The notes: generated from the letters alone by a model not told the origin. A stretch of 64,000 nt of DNA from UBA6168 sp965222975 (GCA_965222975.1 CBDCVJ010000066.1:1-64000), one strand, 5' to 3'; counted from the first letter of the stretch, positions 8,528-17,716 are shown. Made by a program: numbers and translations.

Positions 8528-9096
8528 AAGAATTAATGATCATTGAAGAGTTTGGTGCCCTTCGATTAGTAGGAGGTACTTCTTTGGCATTGCAGCTTGG
8601 ACACCGAAACTCAATTGATATTGATTTATTTGGAAACTTGGATTTGGATGACTATAAAATAGTTGAAATATTAAAGCAGTTCAAACAAGTAGAAATAATA
8701 GCCAGTTCTAAGTCAATCAAAATATTCATGATAAACAATATTAAAGTTGACCTCGTCAACTATCCTTATATGTGGATTGATAATCAGTTGGAAAGAGACG
8801 GGATTAGGCTTGCTGGACTCAAAGATATTGCTGCTATGAAGATTTCTGCAATTACCCAAAGAGGTTCAAAAAAAGATTTTATTGATTTGTATTTTTTACT
8901 TAAATCATTCTCGTTTAACCAAATTATGGAATTTTATATGCTTAAAATCACAGACGGTAATGAATGGTTGGCTCTGAGAAGTTTAACTTATTTTGATGAT
9001 GCAGATGAACAACCGATGCCCAAAATGTACAAGGATGCAAAATGGGAAGATATAAAGTCGCTTATAGCAAAAGAAATAATACAATACCAAAATTAA
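8482..9096 (+). CDS. AbiEii/AbiGii-type nucleotidyltransferase (toxin-like)
   Basis: A 204-residue protein. The nucleotidyltransferase signature LVGGTSLALQLGHRNSIDID (about residues 26-45) contains GG(T/S) followed by DxD. A later conserved segment, LKDIAAMKISAITQRGSKKDFIDLYFLL, matches the AbiEii/MNT-like C-terminal region with the K...R...KD pattern. Characterised relatives such as AbiEii and MenT transfer nucleotides to tRNA or other targets and act as toxins or abortive-infection effectors. It overlaps the preceding small gene by 46 bases and is unrelated to sugar metabolism, so it is probably a mobile defence or addiction module inside the polysaccharide cluster. Confidence 0.8.
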   Translation: MLQTQTVSTELLELLKELMIIEEFGALRLVGGTSLALQLGHRNSIDIDLFGNLDLDDYKIVEILKQFKQVEIIASSKSIKIFMINNIKVDLVNYPYMWIDNQLERDGIRLAGLKDIAAMKISAITQRGSKKDFIDLYFLLKSFSFNQIMEFYMLKITDGNEWLALRSLTYFDDADEQPMPKMYKDAKWEDIKSLIAKEIIQYQN

Positions 9097-9174
9097 GACG
9101 CAAGACGCAATTGCCATTGTTCTATTCATGCAAAAACCATTTAACAATTTAACCATCAAACAATTCACTTAATT

Positions 9175-10317
9175 ATGCTTCTCCTCTCCGGTCCGAACAT
9201 CTCTGGCAACGAATGGAAATATGTAAAGGAATGCCTTGATACCGCATGGGTTTCTTCTGTTGGGGCTTATGTAACCCAGTTCGAAAACATGGTTGCCGAA
9301 TTTGCTGGCGCTAAATATGGAGTCGCTACAATGAACGGCACAGCGGCCTTGCATATCGCACTGCAATTATCAGGTGTTGAGCGCAATGATTTGGTCATTG
9401 TTCCCGACATTACTTTTATTGCAAGTGTCAACGCCATTAAATATACGGGCGCTGACCCATTATTAATGGACGTGGATGAAGGAACATGGCAAATGGATCT
9501 GGATTTATTAGAAAATTATTTACAAACTAAAACAGAATTAAAAAACGGTCATTGTTTTATTAAAAATAATGGGAAAAGGATCAGTGCCATTATGCCCGTC
9601 CATGTATTGGGAAATATGTGCGATATGGAGCGATTGATGTCCATTGCAAATAATTTTCAAATAGCGGTGGTTGAAGATGCGACCGAAGCATTAGGCTCTT
9701 ACTATAACGGAAAACATGCTGGCAGCTTTGGACATTTTGGTTGTTTCAGTTTTAATGGCAATAAAATCATCACGACCGGCGGGGGGGGCGTCATCGTAAC
9801 GGATGATGAAGCATTGGCCAAAAAAGCCAAACATATCACTACGCAGGCGAAGGCCGATTCGTTTGAATATTATCACGACGAAATTGGATACAATTACCGT
9901 TTGGTAAATGTCTTAGCAGCAATTGGCGTTGCGCAAATGGAACAATTGCCGGGATTTATAAAAAGGAAAAAAGAAATTGATGCTTATTACCGGAGTGAGT
10001 TAAAAGGACTGGACGACATCGAATTTCAAAAAATAAAAGAAAATGTTGATCCCAATTGCTGGCTATTTACATTTAAGACACAACACCAAAAAGAATTATT
10101 AAAATTACTGAATGGACGAAAACTCCAGTCCCGCCCATTCTGGGTACCCATGAACCAACTGCCAATGTTTAGAGATGAAATTTATATTACCAAAAATGAT
10201 ATAGCCGGAAAAATTTACCAATCTTGCCTAAGCATTCCATGTTCTACCTATTTAAAGGATGAGGATATTGAATTGGTTGCAGCAACAGTAAAAGAAGGAA
10301 TGATGATGGTTGTATAA
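9175..10317 (+). CDS. LegC-family PLP-dependent aminotransferase (DegT/DnrJ/EryC1/StrS)
   Basis: A 380-residue sugar aminotransferase. The N-terminus SGPNISGNEWKYVKECLDT is the usual LegC/PseC-type beginning. The PLP-binding lysine lies in FSFNGNKIITTGGGG (about residue 200), and the PLP-contacting acidic segment is VVEDATEALGS. It would aminate the C4 keto group made by a 4,6-dehydratase on a nucleotide sugar, using glutamate. The CapD/PglF-like gene just downstream fits as the enzyme for the preceding step and NeuD as the following acetylation. A double hairpin follows the stop. No NeuB-type synthase is in the window, so full legionaminate synthesis is not shown. Confidence 0.88.
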   Translation: MLLLSGPNISGNEWKYVKECLDTAWVSSVGAYVTQFENMVAEFAGAKYGVATMNGTAALHIALQLSGVERNDLVIVPDITFIASVNAIKYTGADPLLMDVDEGTWQMDLDLLENYLQTKTELKNGHCFIKNNGKRISAIMPVHVLGNMCDMERLMSIANNFQIAVVEDATEALGSYYNGKHAGSFGHFGCFSFNGNKIITTGGGGVIVTDDEALAKKAKHITTQAKADSFEYYHDEIGYNYRLVNVLAAIGVAQMEQLPGFIKRKKEIDAYYRSELKGLDDIEFQKIKENVDPNCWLFTFKTQHQKELLKLLNGRKLQSRPFWVPMNQLPMFRDEIYITKNDIAGKIYQSCLSIPCSTYLKDEDIELVAATVKEGMMMVV

Positions 10318-10326
10318 TTTAATTCA

Positions 10327-10434
10327 TCGTTTTGCACTGGAAAAAAGTTTTTAATTTTTCTTTCCAGCGCAAAACGAAAATTAGAGCAGTAAAAATATAA
10401 AATTAGAAATTTTATATTTTTTACTGCTCTAATT
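10327..10434. repeat. Double hairpin between aminotransferase and dehydratase genes
   Basis: Hairpin 1 pairs 10327-10343 with 10361-10377 (17 bp, one mismatch). Hairpin 2 pairs 10379-10404 with 10408-10434 (about 26 bp, one bulge). They fill the 134-base gap. They could terminate or protect the upstream transcript. Confidence 0.85.
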
Positions 10435-10451
10435 CTCTGTTTTAATTTTTT

Positions 10452-11669
10452 ATGCTTTTTAATTTAAATCAATTTATATCAAACCATGTCACTGGAAGAC
10501 AGGAAAGCCTATTTAAAAAGGATATTGAAGCCAACGCTGATATCTTACAAAAAAATATAAACGGCAAATCTGCTCTGGTGATAGGTGGGGCTGGCACTAT
10601 TGGCAGTTCATTTATAAAGGCCATTTTACGACAAGGAAAATTGTCCCGTTTATATGTAATTGATATTAACGAAAATGGCCTAACGGAATTAACGAGGGAT
10701 ATCCGCAGTTCGCTTGATTATTACGTACCTGAAAACTATAAATCCTACCCTATTAATTTTGGAGAACCCGTTTTTGAAAAAATGTTTAAGCGGGAAGGGC
10801 CGTTTGAAATTATTGCCAATTTTGCGGCACATAAACATGTCCGTTCAGAAAAAGACCATTACTCCATTGAGGCTATGGTCGAGAATAATGTGCTTAAAGC
10901 CAAACATTTATTGGAGTTGATTAATGAGCAGCCTCCAGAACATTTTTTTTGTGTTTCTACTGACAAGGCCGCCAACCCAGTCAATATCATGGGGGCCAGC
11001 AAAAAATTAATGGAAGATGTGATTTTGGCTTACTCATCCAAAATACCAATAACCACGGCCCGTTTTGCCAATGTCGCTTTTTCAAATGGGAGCTTACCCG
11101 CAGGATTTTTGGAACGCCTGGCAAAAAGGCAACCACTCTCCTCCCCTACAGATATAAAGCGCTTCTTCGTTTCACCTGATGAATCGGGTGAAATCTGCAT
11201 GTTAGCTTGTTTGCTTGGTAAATCGGGTGATATATTTTTTCCAAAACTAAACCCCGAAAAAGACATGCAAACATTTACGCATATTGGAAATGCACTGTTG
11301 AATGAATTTGGGTTCGAACCAATGTATTGCACCAGCGAGCAAGAAGCGAAATCAGCGATAATAAATTTAAATGCTAATAGCAAAGAATATCCAGTATATT
11401 ATTTCCCCTCTGATACTTCAGGGGAAAAGCCATACGAAGAATTTTTCACAGCAAATGAAAAGCTTGATTTGATTCGTTTTAATTCTCTTGGCATCATCAA
11501 GGATGCACCAAAAAAGAATCTGGGCGATATCGAAATTTTATTTGGGCGATTGAAAAATCTTTTTCAATCTAATGACTTAGACAAATCAAAGGTGGTTGAA
11601 CTGTTTGGTGATTTGATCCCAAATTTTGACCACATTGAAACAGGAAAGTCATTGGATCAAAAAATGTAA
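10452..11669 (+). CDS. CapD/PglF-like nucleotide-sugar 4,6-dehydratase
   Basis: A 405-residue extended SDR enzyme. The NAD-binding loop GGAGTIGSS (about 46-54) is clear, and ID(I/L)NE at the end of beta-2 follows. The active-site stretch is STDKAANPVNIMGASKK; in this family the catalytic tyrosine is replaced by methionine (MGASK), as in PglF, FlaA1 and LegB. These enzymes convert UDP- or GDP-GlcNAc to a 4-keto-6-deoxy sugar. It lacks the N-terminal membrane segments of full-length CapD. It lies directly downstream of the aminotransferase and three bases before the sugar transferase gene, so it probably starts the synthesis of the amino sugar used by the latter. Confidence 0.85.
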   Translation: MLFNLNQFISNHVTGRQESLFKKDIEANADILQKNINGKSALVIGGAGTIGSSFIKAILRQGKLSRLYVIDINENGLTELTRDIRSSLDYYVPENYKSYPINFGEPVFEKMFKREGPFEIIANFAAHKHVRSEKDHYSIEAMVENNVLKAKHLLELINEQPPEHFFCVSTDKAANPVNIMGASKKLMEDVILAYSSKIPITTARFANVAFSNGSLPAGFLERLAKRQPLSSPTDIKRFFVSPDESGEICMLACLLGKSGDIFFPKLNPEKDMQTFTHIGNALLNEFGFEPMYCTSEQEAKSAIINLNANSKEYPVYYFPSDTSGEKPYEEFFTANEKLDLIRFNSLGIIKDAPKKNLGDIEILFGRLKNLFQSNDLDKSKVVELFGDLIPNFDHIETGKSLDQKM

Positions 11670-11671
11670 GA

Positions 11672-12403
11672 ATGTACCCAATAATTAAACGTTTTTTTGA
11701 TTTTGTCTTTGCACTAATTCAAACTTTGATAATCTCACCAATCATGATTCCAATCATGATTGGATTAAAATTAACGGGGGAAGGTCATATATTTTATCTG
11801 CAAAAAAGAATCGGTTTTAAAAACAAACCTTTTAATATTTTCAAATTTGCTACCATGCTCCTCGACAGTCCAAATATGCCGGGAGGAATTATTACTTTAA
11901 AGAAAGATCCACGTATCACTCCTATGGGTGGGTTCTTAAGAAAAACCAAAATAAATGAGCTGCCTCAACTCTTTAATATACTGAAAGGGGACATGTCTTT
12001 TGTAGGCCCACGTCCAGTAATGCAAAAATCTTTTGAACAATATCCGCCCAAAGTCCAATCAATGATTTACAATGTTACCCCTGGACTCACTGGAATTGGA
12101 TCTGTTATATTTCGGGATGAAGAAGAATTGGTCACTCAAATCAAAAAATCTGGAAGAGATCCTTGGAAGTATTATAAAAATGTAATCTATCCATTTAAAG
12201 GGGAAGTTGAAATGTGGTACCAAAAACACCGATCTTTTAAAACGGATTTTTTTATTTTATTCCTGACCGCCTGGCAAATTGTTTTTCCCAAAAGTGAATT
12301 GGTATTTAAAATATTTAAAGATTTGCCTAAAAAGTCTCAAAAACTGGAATTATCCTATTTGGAGAAGGTCACACCACAGGAAAAAGTCGAAATTAATGAG
12401 TAG
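11672..12403 (+). CDS. Initiating sugar transferase (WcaJ/PglC-type phosphoglycosyltransferase)
   Basis: A 243-residue protein. An N-terminal hydrophobic helix (FFDFVFALIQTLIISPIMIPIMIGL) forms the monotopic membrane anchor. It is followed by RIGFKNKPFNIFKF, the KINELPQLFNILKGDMSFVGPRPV block, and a PGLTGIGSV segment. The family's catalytic DE pair is not obvious after LLDS; the KINELPQL and GPRP motifs are intact. It would transfer a sugar-1-phosphate from UDP-sugar to undecaprenyl phosphate, starting the lipid-linked oligosaccharide. It follows the dehydratase by two bases and is probably co-translated. Confidence 0.88.
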   Translation: MYPIIKRFFDFVFALIQTLIISPIMIPIMIGLKLTGEGHIFYLQKRIGFKNKPFNIFKFATMLLDSPNMPGGIITLKKDPRITPMGGFLRKTKINELPQLFNILKGDMSFVGPRPVMQKSFEQYPPKVQSMIYNVTPGLTGIGSVIFRDEEELVTQIKKSGRDPWKYYKNVIYPFKGEVEMWYQKHRSFKTDFFILFLTAWQIVFPKSELVFKIFKDLPKKSQKLELSYLEKVTPQEKVEINE

Positions 12404-12445
12404 ATGATTTGCAGTTAAAATTGATAGAAATAATTTTAGTATTTA

Positions 12446-13531
12446 GTGATATACACTGTTATAGGAACAAGGCCACAATTTATTAAAGCCGCTGTTTTAT
12501 CAAAATTATTTAAGGAACAAGGAATTCAAGAAAAAATCATTCATACTGGCCAACATTATGATAATGAAATGAGCGCAGTATTTTTTAATGAACTGGAATT
12601 ACCACCTATAACTGAAAACACCAATGTAGGCTCTGCCTCGCATGGCTATCAAACAGCTCAAATGCTTATTGGATTAGAAAATATATTCCAATCCAATAAG
12701 AAGGAAATAGATTGTATTTTATTATATGGCGATACCAACAGCACTGTCGCCGCTGCATTGGCTGCCGCAAAATTAAATCTGCCAATTGTCCATGTCGAAG
12801 CAGGCATGCGAAGTTATAACCGGAAAATGCCCGAAGAAATCAACAGGGTTGTTACCGATCATTTATCAAGTATATTGTTTTGCTCCAGTGAACACAGTAA
12901 GAACTGTTTAGAAAAAGAGGGGATTAAAAAGGGGGTATATGTCAGTGGGGATATAATGTTGGACGCCTTTAATTTATATTTAAACATTGCTAAAAAAAAA
13001 TATGCTCTAAGCGATATAATACCACACGATATTTCCCGAAAATATAATTTACTAACTGTCCACCGCCCCACTAATACTGAGAAAGAAAGCCATCTTCAAC
13101 AAATTTTGGACGGAATAAAATTAATTGATGAACCTTTTATTTGGCCGGTTCACCCAAGGTTAAAAAATAAAATAAAAAATCTATCCATCCCTGAAAAAAT
13201 AGTGGTAGTCAGTCCACTTTCCTATTTTAAGATGCTGGTTATCTTGGAAAGTTCCCATAAAGTAGTGACAGATTCTGGTGGATTGCAAAAAGAGGCATAC
13301 TGGATGAAAAAGCCTTGCATTACAATAAGGTCTGAAACGGAATGGGTTGAAACATTGCATCACCATTGGAACGTTCTTTCAAAGCCAGATGCAACTGAAA
13401 TCTTCAATGCTTTTCAAATAAAAGTAGATAAAAATAGCTGGGTTAAATTATACGGGGATGGTTCAACCGCCAACAAAATATTGGCCATATTAAAAGATAA
13501 ATTCTTAATCACTTCAGCTGAGTTAAATTAA
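12446..13531 (+). CDS. wecB: UDP-N-acetylglucosamine 2-epimerase, non-hydrolysing
   Basis: A 361-residue GT-B-fold epimerase, close to family length. Visible motifs are IGTRPQFIKAA at the N-terminus, YGDTNSTVAAALAA (about 94-107), VHVEAGMRS, PEEINRVVTDHLS and the UDP-binding VTDSGGLQKEA (about 274-284). It interconverts UDP-GlcNAc and UDP-ManNAc, supplying ManNAc-type sugars. The start codon is GTG at 12446, which begins directly with IYTVIGTRPQ. It lies between the initiating transferase and a GMD-like gene, and all are co-directional. Confidence 0.93.
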   Translation: MIYTVIGTRPQFIKAAVLSKLFKEQGIQEKIIHTGQHYDNEMSAVFFNELELPPITENTNVGSASHGYQTAQMLIGLENIFQSNKKEIDCILLYGDTNSTVAAALAAAKLNLPIVHVEAGMRSYNRKMPEEINRVVTDHLSSILFCSSEHSKNCLEKEGIKKGVYVSGDIMLDAFNLYLNIAKKKYALSDIIPHDISRKYNLLTVHRPTNTEKESHLQQILDGIKLIDEPFIWPVHPRLKNKIKNLSIPEKIVVVSPLSYFKMLVILESSHKVVTDSGGLQKEAYWMKKPCITIRSETEWVETLHHHWNVLSKPDATEIFNAFQIKVDKNSWVKLYGDGSTANKILAILKDKFLITSAELN

Positions 13532-13541
13532 TTATGAGGCA

Positions 13542-14654
13542 ATGAAAAAAGCCTTAATCACCGGAATAACTGGCCAAGACGGAATATATTTATCCAAATT
13601 CTTAATAAACAAAGGATATGAAGTACATGGCATTCAACATTATGATGCCGATTTGAATTCGCGGATCGGGGACCGTTTATTTAATGACAAAAAAACTGAA
13701 ACACAAAATTTCACACCGCATAATTGTGACCTCACGGATTCTACCCTGCTAATTCAAATTATTAAACAAATCCAACCAGATGAGATTTACAATTTATTGG
13801 CCCCATCAGATATAAAGGCCAGTTGTAAGGCTCCTGAGTACACTGGAAATATTTTTGCACTTGGCACAACCCGTTTGTTGGAAGCGATCCGAAAATTGGG
13901 GCTTTCGGAAAAAACAAAATTCTTTAATGCTTCGCCCCCTGACCTTTACGAGACAAGCCAGAACCCTCAACAAACTGAAAAATCACCCTTTTATCCCACA
14001 ACACCACATGCAATTGAAAAATTGTATGCTCACTGGATGACTGTCCATTACAGGGAAACACATAAATTATATGCTTGCAATGGCATCCTTTTCAACCACG
14101 TTTCACCCTTGCAGGATGAAGAATGTCAAATCCGAAAAATCACTCGTTCTGTAGCCAAAATTGCCCTTGGGCTCCAGAGGAAGCTATACCTCGAAAGCCT
14201 TGATGCTCAGCGTGATTGCGGGCATACTGCTGACTATGTTAAAGTTATATGGTTAATGCTTCAGCAATCCCATCCAGAGGATTTTGTGATAGCATCAGGC
14301 GAATCAACTTCAGTTAGGGAGTTTGTTCGAATAGCATTTTCAGAAGTTGGTGTAGAACTTTCTTTTGATGGGGAAGGCCCTGAGGAAGTTGGCATTGTCG
14401 TCGGATCCTATCACCCGGATTACCCTGTGCAGACAGGAGCAACCATAGTGCATATCGACCAAAAAAATTACAGCTCCACAGAAAATAATTATTTGGTTGG
14501 CAATTCAGAAAAAGCCAGATCAAAATTAGGTTGGCAACCAAAATATGGTTTAAAATCAATTATCCGGGAAATGTTGGCTTTTGATTTGGAATTATTAAAG
14601 AAAAAACAAGAATTACTTCGAGAAGATTTTACGGATTTAGAATTGGGGAATTAA
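13542..14654 (+). CDS. GDP-mannose 4,6-dehydratase homologue with lost catalytic residues
   Basis: A 370-residue protein that aligns end to end with GMD. The nucleotide loop GITGQDGIYL is kept, as are FNH-SP, RKITRSVAKIALG and LDAQRD-GH--DYV. Catalytic positions are changed: the usual STSELYG reads SPPDLYE, and the YxxxK motif (PYAxAKLYAYW) reads PHAIEKLYAHW, so the catalytic tyrosine is histidine. The usual NLAAQSHV reads NLLAPSDI, and the usual arginine pair after HGI is missing. The frame is intact and changes sit at separate codons, so this is not a frameshift. It is either a pseudo-enzyme with a binding role or an enzyme of changed chemistry. No GDP-fucose synthase gene lies nearby. Confidence 0.8.
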   Translation: MKKALITGITGQDGIYLSKFLINKGYEVHGIQHYDADLNSRIGDRLFNDKKTETQNFTPHNCDLTDSTLLIQIIKQIQPDEIYNLLAPSDIKASCKAPEYTGNIFALGTTRLLEAIRKLGLSEKTKFFNASPPDLYETSQNPQQTEKSPFYPTTPHAIEKLYAHWMTVHYRETHKLYACNGILFNHVSPLQDEECQIRKITRSVAKIALGLQRKLYLESLDAQRDCGHTADYVKVIWLMLQQSHPEDFVIASGESTSVREFVRIAFSEVGVELSFDGEGPEEVGIVVGSYHPDYPVQTGATIVHIDQKNYSSTENNYLVGNSEKARSKLGWQPKYGLKSIIREMLAFDLELLKKKQELLREDFTDLELGN

Positions 14655-14668
14655 TTTGCATTTTAGAG

Positions 14669-16495
14669 TTGAAAAATTTTAGGATTAAATTGCTGCTCAC
14701 GAGAATTTCATTAATCTATTTTTATTGGTTAATCCCAACAGCGTTTTTCGCTCAAGGCAGTAGTTTGCCTTTGGGCAGCGATGGTTACAGGATTTTGGAT
14801 CGCCTGGAAATAAAGTCTGGTGTGATTCCAGATTATCACTCTTCACTCAAAACAATAAATAGGAGGGATGCAATGAAATATATTTTATCCCTCGATACTA
14901 TTTCGTCCCGATTAAATGCGATTGACCGGGACGACTGTTATTATATGTATTGTGAAAATAATGAGTGGTTGGGTGATGATGTTTTTATACAAACTGCCGT
15001 TGGCAAAAGAGAAGGATATTATGAAAAAATACCAGGTGATACTTTATACAGATTTATACCAGGATCAGAAATCAAATCAAGTTTTGAAAGTGAACATTAT
15101 ATTAGTACAAAAAAACCTATTTGGAAATATTTTTACAAAACACCAGCTAATTGGTTGGAACTCAACAGGGATGCATTTTATTTAAAAATAAATCCTATGT
15201 TGAATTTTAAAGTGGCCAAATCTGGAAATGGTGATGCCAATTTATTTATTAATCAACGAGGCATTGAAATGCGTGGCGGCATAGATGACCGAGTCTATTT
15301 TTATTCCCAAATAACGGATACCCAAGCTCGCTTTCCAAATTATGTGCAAGACTTTATTAAAAAAAATAAAGCCATTCCGGGGAATGGACTGTATAAAAAT
15401 TATGATAGCCAAATTTTTGACTCATTTGACAGTTGGGATTATTTGAATGGTCAGGGGTATTTGGGGTTAAATATTACCAAACATATCGGCATGCAGTTCG
15501 GGCACGGGAAAAACTTTATTGGCAATGGCTACCGATCTTTGTTATTGTCCGATTTTTCCCATAATTACTTGTATTTAAAATTAAACTGGCGGGTCTGGCG
15601 ATTCCACTACCAAAATATATTTGCGGAATTGAGCGCCACCTCTGCCCGCTCCAACCCAGGTGATAATAATTTACCCAAAAAATACATGGCTGCACATTAT
15701 CTGAGTTTTAACCTGATGCCCAATATGACATTCGGTTTTTTTGAAGCAGTAGTATTTGACCGGGACAATGGCCAATTTGAGTTACAATATTTAAACCCAG
15801 TCATTTTGTACCGTTCCGTTGAGCATTTATTGGATAGCGAGGACAATGTGATCGCAGGTCTGGATTTTAAATGGAATATTTTAAAACAAGGGCGTATTTA
15901 TTCGCAGTTTGTCATGGATGAATTCAAATTTGATGAACTTACAAACGGAAGTGGATGGTGGGCCAATAAATTCGGTGTACAAATAGGCCTGCAATGGGTT
16001 GATTTATTTAAAACCAAAGGCCTTGATATTAGAGCAGAATATAATACTGTGCGTCCATACACTTACACGTATCGCAAAGAAAAAAGCGCAAGTTACTCTC
16101 ACTATAACCAGGCATTGGCTCATCCGTTAGGGGCAAATTTCAAAGAATTTTTAGCGACTATCCGATATCAACCATTCAAAAAAGTAGCTATTGAAGGGCG
16201 TTTGATCCGTGCCAATTTTGGGGAAGACCCTGAAGGAGAAAACTGGGGTGGCAATATATTATTAGCAAATGAAACACGTGTCCAAAATTATGAAAATGAA
16301 ACAGGCCAGGGCATTGCAACTACCACTACCCTGCTGGGAGTTGATTTGAGTTATGAATTATGGCACAATCTATATTTTGATATACATTATTTATATCGAA
16401 ACAAGGAGAGTGATTTGATGGACAAATCAGATAAAGATTCCTACATAGGAGCTGGGTTCAGGTTAAATGTGGGGAATTTGCGAATAGACTTTTAA
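14669..16495 (+). CDS. Outer-membrane beta-barrel, Wzi/RemB-like capsule assembly protein
   Basis: A 608-residue protein with an N-terminal signal peptide (about 28 residues ending ...TAFFAQ). The body is rich in alternating aromatic/hydrophobic strands, for example YLGLNITKHIGMQFGHGKN and LLLSDFSHNYLYLKLNWR, and it ends in RLNVGNLRIDF, a terminal phenylalanine typical of outer-membrane barrels. The FIGNGYRSLLLSD-type segment resembles the capsule-attachment Wzi family and the RemB proteins of gliding Bacteroidota. It probably anchors or exports the polysaccharide at the cell surface. The start is TTG at 14669, directly after the GMD-like gene. Family assignment is from overall pattern. Confidence 0.7.
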   Translation: MKNFRIKLLLTRISLIYFYWLIPTAFFAQGSSLPLGSDGYRILDRLEIKSGVIPDYHSSLKTINRRDAMKYILSLDTISSRLNAIDRDDCYYMYCENNEWLGDDVFIQTAVGKREGYYEKIPGDTLYRFIPGSEIKSSFESEHYISTKKPIWKYFYKTPANWLELNRDAFYLKINPMLNFKVAKSGNGDANLFINQRGIEMRGGIDDRVYFYSQITDTQARFPNYVQDFIKKNKAIPGNGLYKNYDSQIFDSFDSWDYLNGQGYLGLNITKHIGMQFGHGKNFIGNGYRSLLLSDFSHNYLYLKLNWRVWRFHYQNIFAELSATSARSNPGDNNLPKKYMAAHYLSFNLMPNMTFGFFEAVVFDRDNGQFELQYLNPVILYRSVEHLLDSEDNVIAGLDFKWNILKQGRIYSQFVMDEFKFDELTNGSGWWANKFGVQIGLQWVDLFKTKGLDIRAEYNTVRPYTYTYRKEKSASYSHYNQALAHPLGANFKEFLATIRYQPFKKVAIEGRLIRANFGEDPEGENWGGNILLANETRVQNYENETGQGIATTTTLLGVDLSYELWHNLYFDIHYLYRNKESDLMDKSDKDSYIGAGFRLNVGNLRIDF

Positions 16496-16508
16496 CAATA
16501 AAACTGAC

Positions 16509-16566
16509 CGTAGCCGGGAAATTCATTTCCCGCTCTATCATTCGGGAAATGAATTTCCCAACTACG
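16509..16566. repeat. Inverted repeat, 24-bp arms with two mismatches
   Basis: The arm 16509-16532 pairs with 16543-16566. Each arm itself contains the palindrome gggaaattcatttccc. The right arm covers the first ATG (16549) of the downstream frame, which makes the start at 16570 more likely. Confidence 0.85.
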
Positions 16567-16569
16567 ATT

Positions 16570-17652
16570 ATGAACCCATCGAATAATTATGTAGCAATTA
16601 TGGCAGGCGGCAAAGGAAGCCGGTTTTGGCCTGCAAGCAGGGAAGCAAGACCCAAACAGTTCTTGGACATTCTGGGAGTTGGAAAATCCCTGATTCGATT
16701 GACGTTTGAACGTTTTTTGAAATTATGCCCTCCTGAAAATATTTTTATTGTTACAAATACCAAGTATAAAAAATTGGTAAAGGAACACCTTCCTGAACTT
16801 TCTGATAATCAGATTTTATGTGAACCATCAAGAAACAATACAGCTCCCTGCGTTGCCTATACTTCTTTTAAATTACATGCCTTAAACCCAGAGGCCAATT
16901 TTGTAGTCGCTCCCTCGGATCATATTATTTTAAAAGAAGAAGCATTTATCGACCACCTCAAACAAGCTCTTTCATTTACAAAAAACAATGAAGCAATTAT
17001 AACATTAGGCATCCAACCCACCCGTGCTGACACAGGCTATGGGTACATCAAATTTGATAAAAAGAAAAACGAGAAAGGCATTCACACTGTTGAAAGATTT
17101 GAAGAAAAACCAGATGATGCAACAGCAAGCAAATACTATCAAAGTGGTGATTATTTATGGAATGCTGGCATATTCGTTTGGAATGCTATCACTATTCTGA
17201 AGGAATTTAAAACCCTGTCGCCTGATATTTATCAAATCTTAGCAGCAGGTATAAGCAAATACAATACTTCGGAAGAGCAGGAGTTCATCAATTCTGCCTA
17301 TCCTCATACTCCAAAAATTCCAGTTGACAAAGCCATTTTAGAAAAATCTTCACGCGTTTTCACCATTCCTGCAGATATTGGATGGATTGACTTAGGCACA
17401 TGGGTTTCACTTCATGTTGAGAGCGACAAAGACGATCAGGGTAATGTCGTGCAAGGCACTTACATAGAATTAAAAGATGTAAAAAACAGCCTGGTCAGGG
17501 CCCCAAAAGGTAAATTGTTGGTAATCAAAGGATTGGATGACTTCATAGTAGTTGACGAGGAAGATGTATTACTGATTTGGCCTAAAAAAGAAGAACAAGA
17601 AATAAAAGATTTACTGGAAAGTCTGTCACAATATCCTGAGGATTTTTTTTAA
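16570..17652 (+). CDS. manC: Mannose-1-phosphate guanylyltransferase
   Basis: About 360 residues, the nucleotidyltransferase domain only. Visible motifs are the GTP-binding MAGGKGSRFWPASREARPKQF block near the start, VAPSDHII (metal-binding region), FEEKPD (about 185) with WNAGIFVW, and WIDLGTW. It makes GDP-mannose from mannose-1-phosphate and GTP. The C-terminal phosphomannose isomerase domain of bifunctional ManC proteins is absent, as is usual for short forms. The ATG at 16549 lies in a hairpin and was not chosen. A terminator follows. GDP-mannose is also the substrate that a functional GMD would need. Confidence 0.93.
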   Translation: MNPSNNYVAIMAGGKGSRFWPASREARPKQFLDILGVGKSLIRLTFERFLKLCPPENIFIVTNTKYKKLVKEHLPELSDNQILCEPSRNNTAPCVAYTSFKLHALNPEANFVVAPSDHIILKEEAFIDHLKQALSFTKNNEAIITLGIQPTRADTGYGYIKFDKKKNEKGIHTVERFEEKPDDATASKYYQSGDYLWNAGIFVWNAITILKEFKTLSPDIYQILAAGISKYNTSEEQEFINSAYPHTPKIPVDKAILEKSSRVFTIPADIGWIDLGTWVSLHVESDKDDQGNVVQGTYIELKDVKNSLVRAPKGKLLVIKGLDDFIVVDEEDVLLIWPKKEEQEIKDLLESLSQYPEDFF

Positions 17653-17681
17653 TCCACTAAAATTTAGGATTTTTACATACT

Positions 17682-17716
17682 AAGGCAGACTTCGCACACT
17701 AAGTCTGCCTTTTTTA
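17682..17716 (+). terminator. Rho-independent terminator after manC
   Basis: The 11-bp stem aaggcagactt (17682-17692) pairs with aagtctgcctt (17701-17711), with an 8-base loop, followed by a T-run to 17715. It closes the wecB-manC group. Confidence 0.88.
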
